DNA from: CAG-390 sp045543615
GTDB taxonomy: Bacteria > Bacillota > Clostridia > Oscillospirales > CAG-272
Direction of reading: 5' to 3'
DNA length: 64,000 nt
Assembly: GCA_045543615.1 (NCBI GenBank)
Contig: JAZPXL010000007.1
Span: 1-64,000, forward strand
The notes below the pieces were generated by a model. That model ran no database searches, was not told the DNA's origin, and saw nothing but the letters and a program-made list of their open reading frames with translations. Position numbers and translations under genes: made by a program. Each line of letters begins with the position of its first letter. Positions within the stretch are counted from its first letter, which is position 1. Shown piece after piece: positions 6,942 through 14,446 of the stretch.

Positions 6942-8730
6942 AGGAAACAAAAGTAAAACTCCAAAGCTGACACGAAGCGAGCAGACTTGGGTAGTTAAAA
7001 AGCTTCTCAAATTTGCAAAGCCATTTTTACCTCTCTTTGTGATAGCATTTATTTTTGCCGCTGCAAGTGCGTTTATGTCGCACTACATTCCGGTTTTAGT
7101 CGGTGACGGTATAGATCTTATTGTAAAGCCCGGCGAGGTTGATTTTGACGGTATTGCAAAGCTTCTTCCCATCATTCTGATTCTTGCAGTTGGTGGTGCC
7201 GTCCTTGACTGGCTAATAAGGCTGATAGCAAACAAGGCGGGAGCGTCAATAGTCCGTGACATCAGAGCTGCTTGTATAAGAAAGATACAAAAGCTTCCCG
7301 TTTCGTATTTTGACAAACGCTCAACGGGAGACGTACTCTCAAGAATAATTGCCGACACAGACAGACTTGCAGAGGGACTGCTGACAGGAATAATCGAGCT
7401 TTATTCAAGTGTGCTTGGAATAATTATTACGCTTGTGTTTATGTTTATTATCAACTGGCAGGTTGCGCTTGTGGTTGGAGTGCTTACGCCAATGTCGATG
7501 CTCGTTGCAACGTTTATTGCAACAAAAACCTTCTCGCTCTTCCGTCGTCGTTCAGAGCTTGCGGCAGAGCAGACGGCAGTAATTGACGAGGCAGTGAGTG
7601 GCCGTGAGGTCATCTCGGCATTCTCGCACCAGAGGGAGAGCCTCGAGAAATTTGATGAAATAAACGAGAGATATCGCAAAACGGCAACACGTGCAGTTTT
7701 CTTCTCATCGCTGACAAATCCCGCAACACGATTTGTCAATAGCCTTGTTTATTGTGGAGTTGCGTTGACCTCTGCACTCATTTCGATAGCAACAGGTGGA
7801 GCTGTCAGCGCAGGTGAAATATCCTGTCTTTTGACATATTCGAGCAATTACGCAAAGCCCTTCAACGAGCTGTCGGGCGTAATAGCAGAGCTTCAAAGCT
7901 CGCTTGCAAGTGCTATGCGTGTCTTTGAGTTCCTTGAAGAAAAGGAAATGGATACGCTTGGCGAGAGCGCAGAATTAATAGATCCCGAGAAAATAGAGGG
8001 CGAGCTTGTGGCAAATGGACTTTGCTTCAGCTATACAGACAAGCCGTTTATGGTTGGCTTGAATTTCAGCGCAAAGCCCGGTGACAGAATTGCCATCGTA
8101 GGCCCTACGGGATGCGGTAAGACAACGCTTGTAAATCTCTTTATGAGATTTTACGATCCAACAAGTGGTACTGTTGCTATTGACGGAACAGACATTACAA
8201 AGTCAGAGAGAGAGAACGTCAGGGCGAGCTTCGGTATGGTTCTTCAGGACACCTGGCTTTCGTCGGGGACTGTTAGAGAGAATCTGATAATGGGCAACCC
8301 CGAGGCAACGGACGAGGAGATAGAGGCGGCGGCAAGAGCTGCACACGCTCATTCGTTCATATCACGTTTGCCACAGGGCTACGATACACCTCTCGGTGAG
8401 GACGGAGGTATACTCTCGCAGGGTCAAAAGCAGCTTCTTTGTATCGCAAGAGTAATGCTTGCACTGCCACCGATGCTGATACTTGACGAGGCAACCTCCT
8501 CGATAGATACAAGAACAGAGATCAAGATAAGCGACGCATTTGCAAAAATGATGGATGGCAGAACATCGTTTATTGTAGCGCACCGTCTTGGTACGATCAA
8601 GAATGCAGATTGTATACTTGTAATGAAGGACGGACTTATAATAGAGCAGGGAACTCACGCAGAACTAATGGCAAGAGGTGGCTTCTATTCCTCGCTCTAC
8701 GGTGCACAATTCAAAAACAGCGCAGTCTGA
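6934..8730 (+). CDS. ABC exporter half-transporter, catalytically complete subunit
   Basis: A 598-residue partner of the preceding gene: cytosolic N-tail, six-helix membrane domain, NBD with Walker A GPTGCGKTTL (~389), Walker B MLILDEATSSID with the catalytic Glu, and H-loop IVAHRLG. Its signature is LSQGQ instead of LSGGQ. In heterodimers the signature of one subunit faces the Walker motifs of the other, so this altered signature pairs with the Asp/Gln site of subunit 1: together they form one degenerate and one active ATP site. Start 6934 is supported by GGAGGTGAGG at 6921-6930; an upstream in-frame start would overlap the first subunit further. Confidence 0.92.
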   Translation: MAKGNKSKTPKLTRSEQTWVVKKLLKFAKPFLPLFVIAFIFAAASAFMSHYIPVLVGDGIDLIVKPGEVDFDGIAKLLPIILILAVGGAVLDWLIRLIANKAGASIVRDIRAACIRKIQKLPVSYFDKRSTGDVLSRIIADTDRLAEGLLTGIIELYSSVLGIIITLVFMFIINWQVALVVGVLTPMSMLVATFIATKTFSLFRRRSELAAEQTAVIDEAVSGREVISAFSHQRESLEKFDEINERYRKTATRAVFFSSLTNPATRFVNSLVYCGVALTSALISIATGGAVSAGEISCLLTYSSNYAKPFNELSGVIAELQSSLASAMRVFEFLEEKEMDTLGESAELIDPEKIEGELVANGLCFSYTDKPFMVGLNFSAKPGDRIAIVGPTGCGKTTLVNLFMRFYDPTSGTVAIDGTDITKSERENVRASFGMVLQDTWLSSGTVRENLIMGNPEATDEEIEAAARAAHAHSFISRLPQGYDTPLGEDGGILSQGQKQLLCIARVMLALPPMLILDEATSSIDTRTEIKISDAFAKMMDGRTSFIVAHRLGTIKNADCILVMKDGLIIEQGTHAELMARGGFYSSLYGAQFKNSAV

Positions 8731-8741
8731 TATATAAAAAT

Positions 8742-8782
8742 GGCGATTTGCAATTGAAAACAAAAAACGATTGCAAATCGCC
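8742..8782. terminator. Inverted repeat after the ABC operon
   Basis: Arms GGCGATTTGCAAT (8742-8754) and ATTGCAAATCGCC (8770-8782), perfect over 13 bp with a 15-base loop. No T-run follows on the plus strand, so it may protect or define the mRNA 3' end rather than terminate by itself. Confidence 0.5.
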
Positions 8783-8811
8783 CACAGACAAAAAGAAATT
8801 CAAAAAAAGTA

Positions 8812-8840
8812 TTGCTTTTTTATATTCTTTATGCTATAAT
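8812..8840 (+). promoter_or_regulatory. Promoter of tRNA-Thr
   Basis: TTGCTT (8812-8817), 17-base spacer, TATAAT (8835-8840), ending 10 bases before the tRNA. Confidence 0.8.
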
Positions 8841-8850
8841 ATTATGCGTT

Positions 8851-8925
8851 GCTGGTGTGGCTCAATGGCAGAGCAGCGGTATCGTAAACCGCAGGTTGCA
8901 GGTTCGACTCCTGTCACCAGCTCCA
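8851..8925 (+). tRNA. tRNA-Thr, anticodon CGT
   Basis: Complete cloverleaf: acceptor GCTGGTG/CACCAGC, D-arm GCTC/GAGC, anticodon arm GCGGT/ACCGC with loop ATCGTAA (anticodon CGT, reads ACG), T-arm GCAGG-TTCGACT-CCTGT, discriminator T and encoded CCA. Confidence 0.95.
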
Positions 8926-8926
8926 T

Positions 8927-8963
8927 AAAAGAAGGGGCAGACCAAAGGTCTGCCCCGTCTTTT
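8927..8963 (+). terminator. Terminator of tRNA-Thr
   Basis: Stem GGGGCAGACC (8934-8943) / GGTCTGCCCC (8947-8956), extended outward by AAAAGA/TCTTTT, ending in T residues two bases behind the tRNA. Confidence 0.85.
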
Positions 8964-8964
8964 A

Positions 8965-9219
8965 TGCAGAAACTGTAAAGAGGAAGAACCTCTACACCTC
9001 GCGCGAGCGAGGTGTAATATTTGCGCACTACCACCAAACGAGATGCACACACCGAACTATGTGCGCAAATTTAGGTTCTGACTCCTGTCATTTGTTCAGA
9101 AAAAGTAAAGATTAAAAGTCTCTACACCTCGCACGAGCGAGGTGTAATATTTGCGCACTACCACCAAATCAGAGGAACACACCGAACTAAGTGCGCAAAT
9201 TTAGGTTCAGACTCCTGTA
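8965..9219. repeat. Two tandem copies of a 130-bp structured repeat with tRNA T-arm-like end
   Basis: Unit 1 spans about 8965-9094, unit 2 about 9095-9219, period exactly 130. Each has a 9-bp hairpin ACACCTCGC/GCGAGGTGT with a four-base loop (8994-9015; 9124-9145), a second inverted repeat TTTGCGCAC...GTGCGCAAA (9020-9028 with 9061-9069; 9150-9158 with 9191-9199), and an end AGGTTC(T/A)GACTCCTGT (9073; 9203) that equals the T-arm of the tRNA-Thr just upstream (8900-8916) with one inserted base. No reading frame with a ribosome site exists here. Function unknown; RNA, attachment-site remnant or mobile repeat are all possible. Confidence 0.7.
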
Positions 9220-9232
9220 TAATATCTAACAC

Positions 9233-9260
9233 TTCGACAGGCTTATGCTTGTCGAATTTT
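9233..9260 (+). terminator. Terminator-like hairpin after the tandem repeat
   Basis: Stem TTCGACAGGC (9233-9242) / GCTTGTCGAA (9247-9256) with one G.T pair, loop TTAT, then TTTTCGTTT. It suggests that the repeat region is transcribed in plus direction. Apart from the promoter at 9376, nothing else is seen between here and 9479. Confidence 0.6.
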
Positions 9261-9375
9261 CGTTTATGCAAATTTATCGGTGCAACAACTACTCGCAAGG
9301 CGCAGAGCTTTTTAAAATAGCAAAAAATACATTCAGTATATCTGCGCTCTTTATGGTTTGTTTACAACAAAGACC

Positions 9376-9404
9376 TTGACAATTAACTAATTAAGTTTTA
9401 TAAT
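9376..9404 (+). promoter_or_regulatory. Consensus promoter upstream of the metallophosphoesterase gene
   Basis: TTGACA (9376-9381), 17-base spacer, TATAAT (9399-9404). Perfect consensus, about 75 bases before the gene at 9479; likely drives the run phosphoesterase-rsmA and perhaps further. Confidence 0.8.
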
Positions 9405-9478
9405 TATTATGTATAATTGCCACAATATGTACATTAGGCGATGAGATAGCAGAAAACTTCGTTTTTGGAGATATTTTT

Positions 9479-10240
9479 ATGAAAATTGGATTTTTTTCCG
9501 ATCTGCATTGTGGCAGGGAGGAAAAGAGAGGGCTTGACAGATACCCCTCACGCTCACTTGGCAAACTGAAGAATATCGTTGCCGATATGATTGAGGCAGA
9601 TGTGGAGCGTGCTGTTTTTCTCGGTGATCTAGTTTCGGGATGCGCTGATAAGAATGATGACCTTGTATGCGCAGCTTCGGTTGCCAATATTCTCAAGCAA
9701 AGTGGAATCAGTACAATAGTCCTTCGTGGAAACCACGATTATTATCAGATGGGCGAGGAAGAGTTCTATTCGATTACAGGCTTCGCACCTGCTCCGTTTG
9801 TGCAGAGGCTCGAGGATGTAACAATGATTTTCCTTGATGCAAACTTTTCGGGCGATGGAAAGAGATATTTTTCCGATGGTGTGCGCCCCGATTGGCAGGA
9901 CGCAAATATTCCAAGCGAACAGATTGAGGCTCTCTCACATCTGCTTGAGCATTCAAGAGACGGCGAGAAATTCTGGATAATCTGTCATCAGTGCCTTGAT
10001 ATTGGCGTTGACGAAAGATACATAATCAAGAACGCCGATGAGGTTTTGGATGTTATTAACACCGTAGGCGTTGGCAAGGTCGAGAAGGTAATAAACGGAC
10101 ATTTCCACAAGGGTGGTTACAGCATCGACAGCGGAGTTGAATATATCACGCTCAGTGCAGTCTGCACAGGTCCTGAATATGATCCTGCCTGCCTTTTGAT
10201 ACTTGATACAAAGCGTAAGAGAGTGGGAGGCGAGAGATAA
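9479..10240 (+). CDS. Calcineurin-like metallophosphoesterase
   Basis: A 253-residue cytoplasmic protein with the full two-metal motif set: D8-x-H10 (FFSDLHC), GDLV, RGNHDYY, CHQ and NGHFHKGGY. Members cleave phosphate mono- or diesters; the actual substrate (nucleotide, cyclic nucleotide or protein phosphate) cannot be told from the motifs. The start lies behind GGAG. The stop codon shares one base with the rsmA start (TAATG), so the two are translationally coupled. Confidence 0.88.
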   Translation: MKIGFFSDLHCGREEKRGLDRYPSRSLGKLKNIVADMIEADVERAVFLGDLVSGCADKNDDLVCAASVANILKQSGISTIVLRGNHDYYQMGEEEFYSITGFAPAPFVQRLEDVTMIFLDANFSGDGKRYFSDGVRPDWQDANIPSEQIEALSHLLEHSRDGEKFWIICHQCLDIGVDERYIIKNADEVLDVINTVGVGKVEKVINGHFHKGGYSIDSGVEYITLSAVCTGPEYDPACLLILDTKRKRVGGER

Positions 10241-11112
10241 TGAATCTTTGTGATATAAGAACCATCAAGGACACGATGGCGATGTTCGGTCTTACCTTTC
10301 GCAAGGAATTTGGACAGAATTTTCTCACAGACGGCGATGTTGTAGCTTCAATTGCTGAGGCTTGCAGGGGTGCTGACACTAAAACCGTGCTTGAAATCGG
10401 TGCGGGATGTGGCTCACTCACGCACGAGCTTGCGCTCAGATACGATAATGTAATTGCACTTGAAATTGACCGTGGACTTATCCCACTGCTTTCCTACACA
10501 CTCGGTGAGCACAGAAACGTCAAGGTTGTTTGTGCAGACGTTATGAAAACGGATATCGCAGAGCTTCTCGGTGATGCATTTGACAGAGGCGGCGTATCTG
10601 TCTGCGCAAATCTTCCGTACTATATAACAACGCCAATCCTCCTTGAGCTTCTCACCTCAAGACTTCCGTTTGACAGTATTACTGTAATGATACAATCTGA
10701 GGTTGCAGACAGGCTTTGCGCTAATGCAGGTGACAAGGAGTACGGTTCTGTAACTGCATTTCTCAACTACTTTGGAACATGTCGTAAGCTTATGAAAGTC
10801 CCTGCGGGCAAATTCTTGCCCCCACCAAAGGTTGACTCGGCAGTTGTCAGAATTGATTTGTACCGTGACCGTCCATACAAGCCACAGAGCGAGGACGTGC
10901 TGTTCAGAACAATAAGGGCAGCGTTTGAGCAGAGAAGAAAGACTCTGCCGAATGCACTTGCCGCAGGCTTTGGCGAGCTTACGAAGGACAGAATAACAGA
11001 GGCCATTGTATCGTGTGGCTTTGATCCCACTATTCGTGGCGAAAGGCTTTCTATCGCAGATTTTTCAGCCCTTTCTGATGAACTGTGGCGAGCAATAAAT
11101 GAAACCGCATGA
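10240..11112 (+). CDS. rsmA: 16S rRNA (adenine1518-N6/adenine1519-N6)-dimethyltransferase
   Basis: A 290-residue KsgA/RsmA family enzyme, which dimethylates two adjacent adenines in the 3'-terminal helix of 16S rRNA during small-subunit maturation, using SAM. Seen: FGQNFL near the N-terminus, SAM motif EIGAGCGSLT, acidic pocket DVMK, and the N6-adenine motif NLPYYITTP. Full length for the family, with the usual helical C-terminal domain. ATG 10240 overlaps the upstream stop. Confidence 0.96.
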   Translation: MNLCDIRTIKDTMAMFGLTFRKEFGQNFLTDGDVVASIAEACRGADTKTVLEIGAGCGSLTHELALRYDNVIALEIDRGLIPLLSYTLGEHRNVKVVCADVMKTDIAELLGDAFDRGGVSVCANLPYYITTPILLELLTSRLPFDSITVMIQSEVADRLCANAGDKEYGSVTAFLNYFGTCRKLMKVPAGKFLPPPKVDSAVVRIDLYRDRPYKPQSEDVLFRTIRAAFEQRRKTLPNALAAGFGELTKDRITEAIVSCGFDPTIRGERLSIADFSALSDELWRAINETA

Positions 11113-11152
11113 CCGATATTTTGCGACTAAATATTAGGATAAGGTGAATACA

Positions 11153-13258
11153 ATGAACAAAAGGCTTGGATTTTTTATCGTACTTATGATTGCCGCTGTG
11201 GTAATGCTTTCATCCTGCAGTACGCTTTTTGGTAACATTGACACGACAACAAATGATGATACATCCACCATCACACCCGACAATACAACTGCGTCGCAGG
11301 ATGTGGATGATACCACAAAAGCTCCGACGGATAATGCTGATACAACTACCATAGTGGATGATGAAACAACATCATTACAGGGTGTAACAACAACTGCTCC
11401 CGAGGCTACAACGACCCCTGACGCAACGCTTGCACCTGATACAACGCTTGCACCTGATACAACGGTTGTGCCTGATACAACGGTTGAGCCTGATACTACG
11501 GTTGCACCGGACACTACGGTCGCACCCGATACAACGGTTGAGCCCGATACTACGGTTGCACCTGATACTACGATTGCACCCGATACTACGGTTGTACCGG
11601 ACACTACGGTTGCGCCTGACATTACAGACGCTCCCGATACTACGGATGGTGCGTGTGTAGCGCACGATTATGGTGCTTGGACAACTACAAAGCCTGCCAC
11701 CTGCACCACAGCGGGCGAGAGAACAAGAAGTTGTGGCAAATGTGGAGCTATGGAGAGCGAACCTGTAAGCGCAACCGGTCACTCAACAGTAAGCCACGCG
11801 GCACAGGCTGCGACCTGTACAACTGACGGTTGGTCTGCGTATGTAACCTGCAAAAACTGCACATATACCACATATTCTGAAATTAAAGCAACCGGTCACT
11901 CAACAGTAAGTCACGCTGGACAGGCTGCGACCTGTACAACTGACGGTTGGTCTGCATATGTAACCTGCAAAAACTGCACATATACCACATATTCTCCAAT
12001 CAAAGCAACCGGTCACACAACAGTAAGCCACGCAGCACAGGCTGCGACCTGTACAACTGACGGTTGGTCTGCATATGTAACCTGCAAAAACTGTACATAT
12101 ACCACATATTCTGCAATCAAAGCAACCGGTCACTCAACAGTAAGCCACGCAGCACAGGCTGCGACCTGTACAACTGACGGTTGGTCTGCATATGTAACCT
12201 GCAAAAACTGCACATATACCACATATTCTGCAATCAAAGCAACAGGACACAAACACAAGACGATTGCAGGCAAAGCTCCCACAGAGACGGAGAGTGGATA
12301 TAGTGATTACTACGGTTGCTATAATTGTGGCGAGCAAGTAACAAAGCCATCGCTTTTGTTCCCGACGGGCTACACCACACAGAGCAATTATCACGATGAC
12401 TACGCATACAATTATCTTTTGAATCACGATAAAGGAGCTGCACTCCAGTCGCTCTATCGTGATATGGACGCTGTGGCAAGCAAGTTCCACGAGGATGCAA
12501 CTATGGATGCTAATACTGAGGTGTATAACACCATAGGCATGTTCAATTACGCACAATACGGACTCAGCCAAAGCGAAGCGTTGAGAGTTTTTGTTTGCTA
12601 TCGGAATGATCACCCACTTTACTATTGGATTTCTTCAACTGTGCTCACGACATCATCCTCGATTTACATTCAATGTGTTGATGAATACATAGACGGAGAT
12701 GAGCGCGTGAAGATGAATGCCATCGTCTACGAGGGCGCACGTGAATATATCCTTGAGGCTGAGGGTGAGACGTCGATCTACAAGACGACAATGGTAATTT
12801 ACGATAAGCTTACAACAACACTTTCCTACGCATTCAAGTCCGATGGAAAAACACCGGAGACTGAAAGCTGGGCGCACTCTGTTGTTGGCGCATTTACAAG
12901 TGACAGTGGAGTTTGCGAAACCTATTCAAGAACACTCTCGCTTCTGCTTAATTATTGCGACATTGATTGTATATTCGTTTCAGGTTCAACTCCACAGGGA
13001 GGTCACGCCTGGAATCTTGTGAAGCTTGATGACGGAGAGTGGTATTGGTGCGATCCAACCTGGGATGATCCTATTGGATGGAACGGTGGAGCACGTCACA
13101 ATTACTTCTGCGTCACAGATACACAACAGATATATAGTGATGAAACCTTTACATCAAAGCATATATCGTCACTTCCCACACAAACAGATCTGTCTTATCT
13201 ATACGGACTTCCCGACAGATCTTCAACCGTATTTGATGCGTCATTGTATTTGGACTGA
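11153..13258 (+). CDS. Repeat-rich lipoprotein with C-terminal transglutaminase-like domain
   Basis: A 701-residue surface protein. In order: signal peptide and lipobox LSSC; a Thr/Asp-rich linker with about twelve PDTT hexapeptides (a stalk-like spacer); one diverged and four nearly identical 39-residue Cys repeats (TCTTDGWSAYVTCKNCTYTT, each with CxxC); then a helical region and a transglutaminase-like core with Cys in SGVCETYS, His in GGHAWN and Asp in CDPTWDD. The catalytic triad is therefore complete. Known: bacterial transglutaminase-like domains act as peptidases or cross-linkers; Cys repeats of the type ATGH...TC...C..C are common in surface proteins of gut Firmicutes. Role here unknown, probably in the cell wall. 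Start 11153 follows AAGGTG; an earlier GTG would lengthen the signal peptide by three residues only. Confidence 0.85.
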   Translation: MNKRLGFFIVLMIAAVVMLSSCSTLFGNIDTTTNDDTSTITPDNTTASQDVDDTTKAPTDNADTTTIVDDETTSLQGVTTTAPEATTTPDATLAPDTTLAPDTTVVPDTTVEPDTTVAPDTTVAPDTTVEPDTTVAPDTTIAPDTTVVPDTTVAPDITDAPDTTDGACVAHDYGAWTTTKPATCTTAGERTRSCGKCGAMESEPVSATGHSTVSHAAQAATCTTDGWSAYVTCKNCTYTTYSEIKATGHSTVSHAGQAATCTTDGWSAYVTCKNCTYTTYSPIKATGHTTVSHAAQAATCTTDGWSAYVTCKNCTYTTYSAIKATGHSTVSHAAQAATCTTDGWSAYVTCKNCTYTTYSAIKATGHKHKTIAGKAPTETESGYSDYYGCYNCGEQVTKPSLLFPTGYTTQSNYHDDYAYNYLLNHDKGAALQSLYRDMDAVASKFHEDATMDANTEVYNTIGMFNYAQYGLSQSEALRVFVCYRNDHPLYYWISSTVLTTSSSIYIQCVDEYIDGDERVKMNAIVYEGAREYILEAEGETSIYKTTMVIYDKLTTTLSYAFKSDGKTPETESWAHSVVGAFTSDSGVCETYSRTLSLLLNYCDIDCIFVSGSTPQGGHAWNLVKLDDGEWYWCDPTWDDPIGWNGGARHNYFCVTDTQQIYSDETFTSKHISSLPTQTDLSYLYGLPDRSSTVFDASLYLD
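11419..11645 (+). repeat. 18-bp tandem repeat coding for PDTT hexapeptides
   Basis: About twelve copies of an 18-base unit encoding (A/V/E)PDTT(L/V/I), inside the lipoprotein gene. The third-base variation between copies shows that the array is not newly made. Likely an extended linker in the protein. Confidence 0.8.
11771..12238 (+). repeat. Four 117-bp tandem repeats coding for 39-residue Cys motifs
   Basis: Units begin at 11771, 11888, 12005 and 12122, each exactly 117 bases and nearly identical in DNA, so recently duplicated or kept alike by gene conversion. Each encodes one CxxC-bearing repeat. A partial fifth start (GCAACAGGACAC) follows at 12239. Copy number is likely to vary between strains. 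Confidence 0.9.
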
Positions 13259-13304
13259 TAGTCCAAAGGTCTGCTGTATGTAGACAAAAAGAAAGGAAAA
13301 TATT

Positions 13305-14426
13305 ATGGAAAATACCGAAAAGACCGTAGATTGCACAAGCAGTGCAGCCTCTCGTGTCACCGTTATCATTCCTTCATATCAGCCTGACGAAAAGCTTGAG
13401 TCGGTAGTGCTCGGACTTGAAGAGGCCGGTTTTACTGACATTGTCGTCATTGATGACGGAAGCAGTGAGGAGAAGAAATGCTTCTTCCCAAATCCCGATG
13501 AGCACCCGAATATGACTCTGCTTGTCCACGAGGTCAATAGGGGTAAAGGAGCAGCTCTCAAAACTGCATTTGAATATGTAATCAAAAATCGCCCCAATAC
13601 CGAGGGTGTGGTTACAGCTGACGGAGATGCACAGCACAGACCTGTGGATATACTTAAATGCGCAGAGCGTATGATAGCTGAAGACGGAAAAATGGTGCTT
13701 GGATGCAGAGATTTCTCCCTCCCGCACGTTCCACCAAGAAGCCGTAGTGGTAACAGAATTACCTCGGCAGTATTCCTAATATTCTGTGGACTCAGAATTT
13801 CCGATACACAAACAGGTCTTCGTGCCATTCCCGCAAGATTTCTTCCCGAGCTTTGTAAGATAAACGGCGACAGATATGAGTACGAAACCAATATGTTGCT
13901 TGGAATGAAGGGAATCGGAATGGAGTATTGCGAGGAGACGATCGAAACGGTTTATATTGACGAAAACCAGACCTCGCATTTCCGTCCGTTCCGTGATTCA
14001 ATGAGAATATACTCGCTTATTCTGAAGTATTTCTTCAGCTCAACGGCGGCGACTATCATTGATATGTTGCTTTTCTACCTGCTCATCAAATTCCTCGCAC
14101 CACACCTTTCGTTTGCAGAGGAGCTTATATGCACAGCAATAGCAAGAGCAGTGTCCTCGGTGAGCAATTTTTTCATCAACAGACGAGTAGTATTTAAATC
14201 CGACGAGCCGTTTGCTAAAACATTCTTTAAGTATTATCTTATCGCCATCCCCGTTATGCTTCTTTCGGGTGGTGGAGTAACACTTCTGACAAATATTTTC
14301 TCAGCATCAGCTCCCTGGCTTGTTACAGTAATTAAGGCAGTTGTGGATACCATTCTTTATTTTGTCAATTTCAGACTTCAAAGAGAATGGGTGTTTGTCA
14401 GTAAGAAGAGAAGCAAGAAAAAATAA
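13305..14426 (+). CDS. Glycosyltransferase family 2 fused to GtrA-like membrane domain
   Basis: A 373-residue protein. Residues ~10-230 are a GT-A fold polyprenyl-phosphate-type glycosyltransferase: VTVIIPSYQPD, VVIDDGSS, GKGAALKTAFEY and the metal-binding TADGDAQH. Residues ~240-370 hold four membrane helices of the GtrA type, including the SNFFINRRVVFKS signature, and a final basic tail. Known: such GT2-GtrA proteins make or flip undecaprenyl- or dolichyl-phosphate sugars for cell-surface glycosylation. Ribosome site AAAGGAAA precedes ATG 13305. Its followers are a phosphodiester glycosidase and a membrane protein, which suggests a small glycopolymer-modifying operon. Confidence 0.88.
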   Translation: MENTEKTVDCTSSAASRVTVIIPSYQPDEKLESVVLGLEEAGFTDIVVIDDGSSEEKKCFFPNPDEHPNMTLLVHEVNRGKGAALKTAFEYVIKNRPNTEGVVTADGDAQHRPVDILKCAERMIAEDGKMVLGCRDFSLPHVPPRSRSGNRITSAVFLIFCGLRISDTQTGLRAIPARFLPELCKINGDRYEYETNMLLGMKGIGMEYCEETIETVYIDENQTSHFRPFRDSMRIYSLILKYFFSSTAATIIDMLLFYLLIKFLAPHLSFAEELICTAIARAVSSVSNFFINRRVVFKSDEPFAKTFFKYYLIAIPVMLLSGGGVTLLTNIFSASAPWLVTVIKAVVDTILYFVNFRLQREWVFVSKKRSKKK

Positions 14427-14446
14427 AATTGTATTTGGGTAAAAAT

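Noticed and set aside
8834..9052. Minus- and plus-strand open frames across tRNA-Thr and its terminator
   Set aside because: They overlap the tRNA; the translated GDRSRTCNLRF-type peptide is a well-known artefact of reading tRNA antisense. No ribosome site.
9246..9377. Short plus-strand frame (43 codons, starts MLVEFSF)
   Set aside because: No convincing ribosome site, begins inside a hairpin, and no protein-like pattern.
11430..12133. Open frames on both strands in the repeat part of the lipoprotein gene, and a CRISPR-like look of the 117-bp array
   Set aside because: The frames are by-products of in-frame coding repeats. The repeats are contiguous, coding, and have no unique spacers, so not CRISPR.
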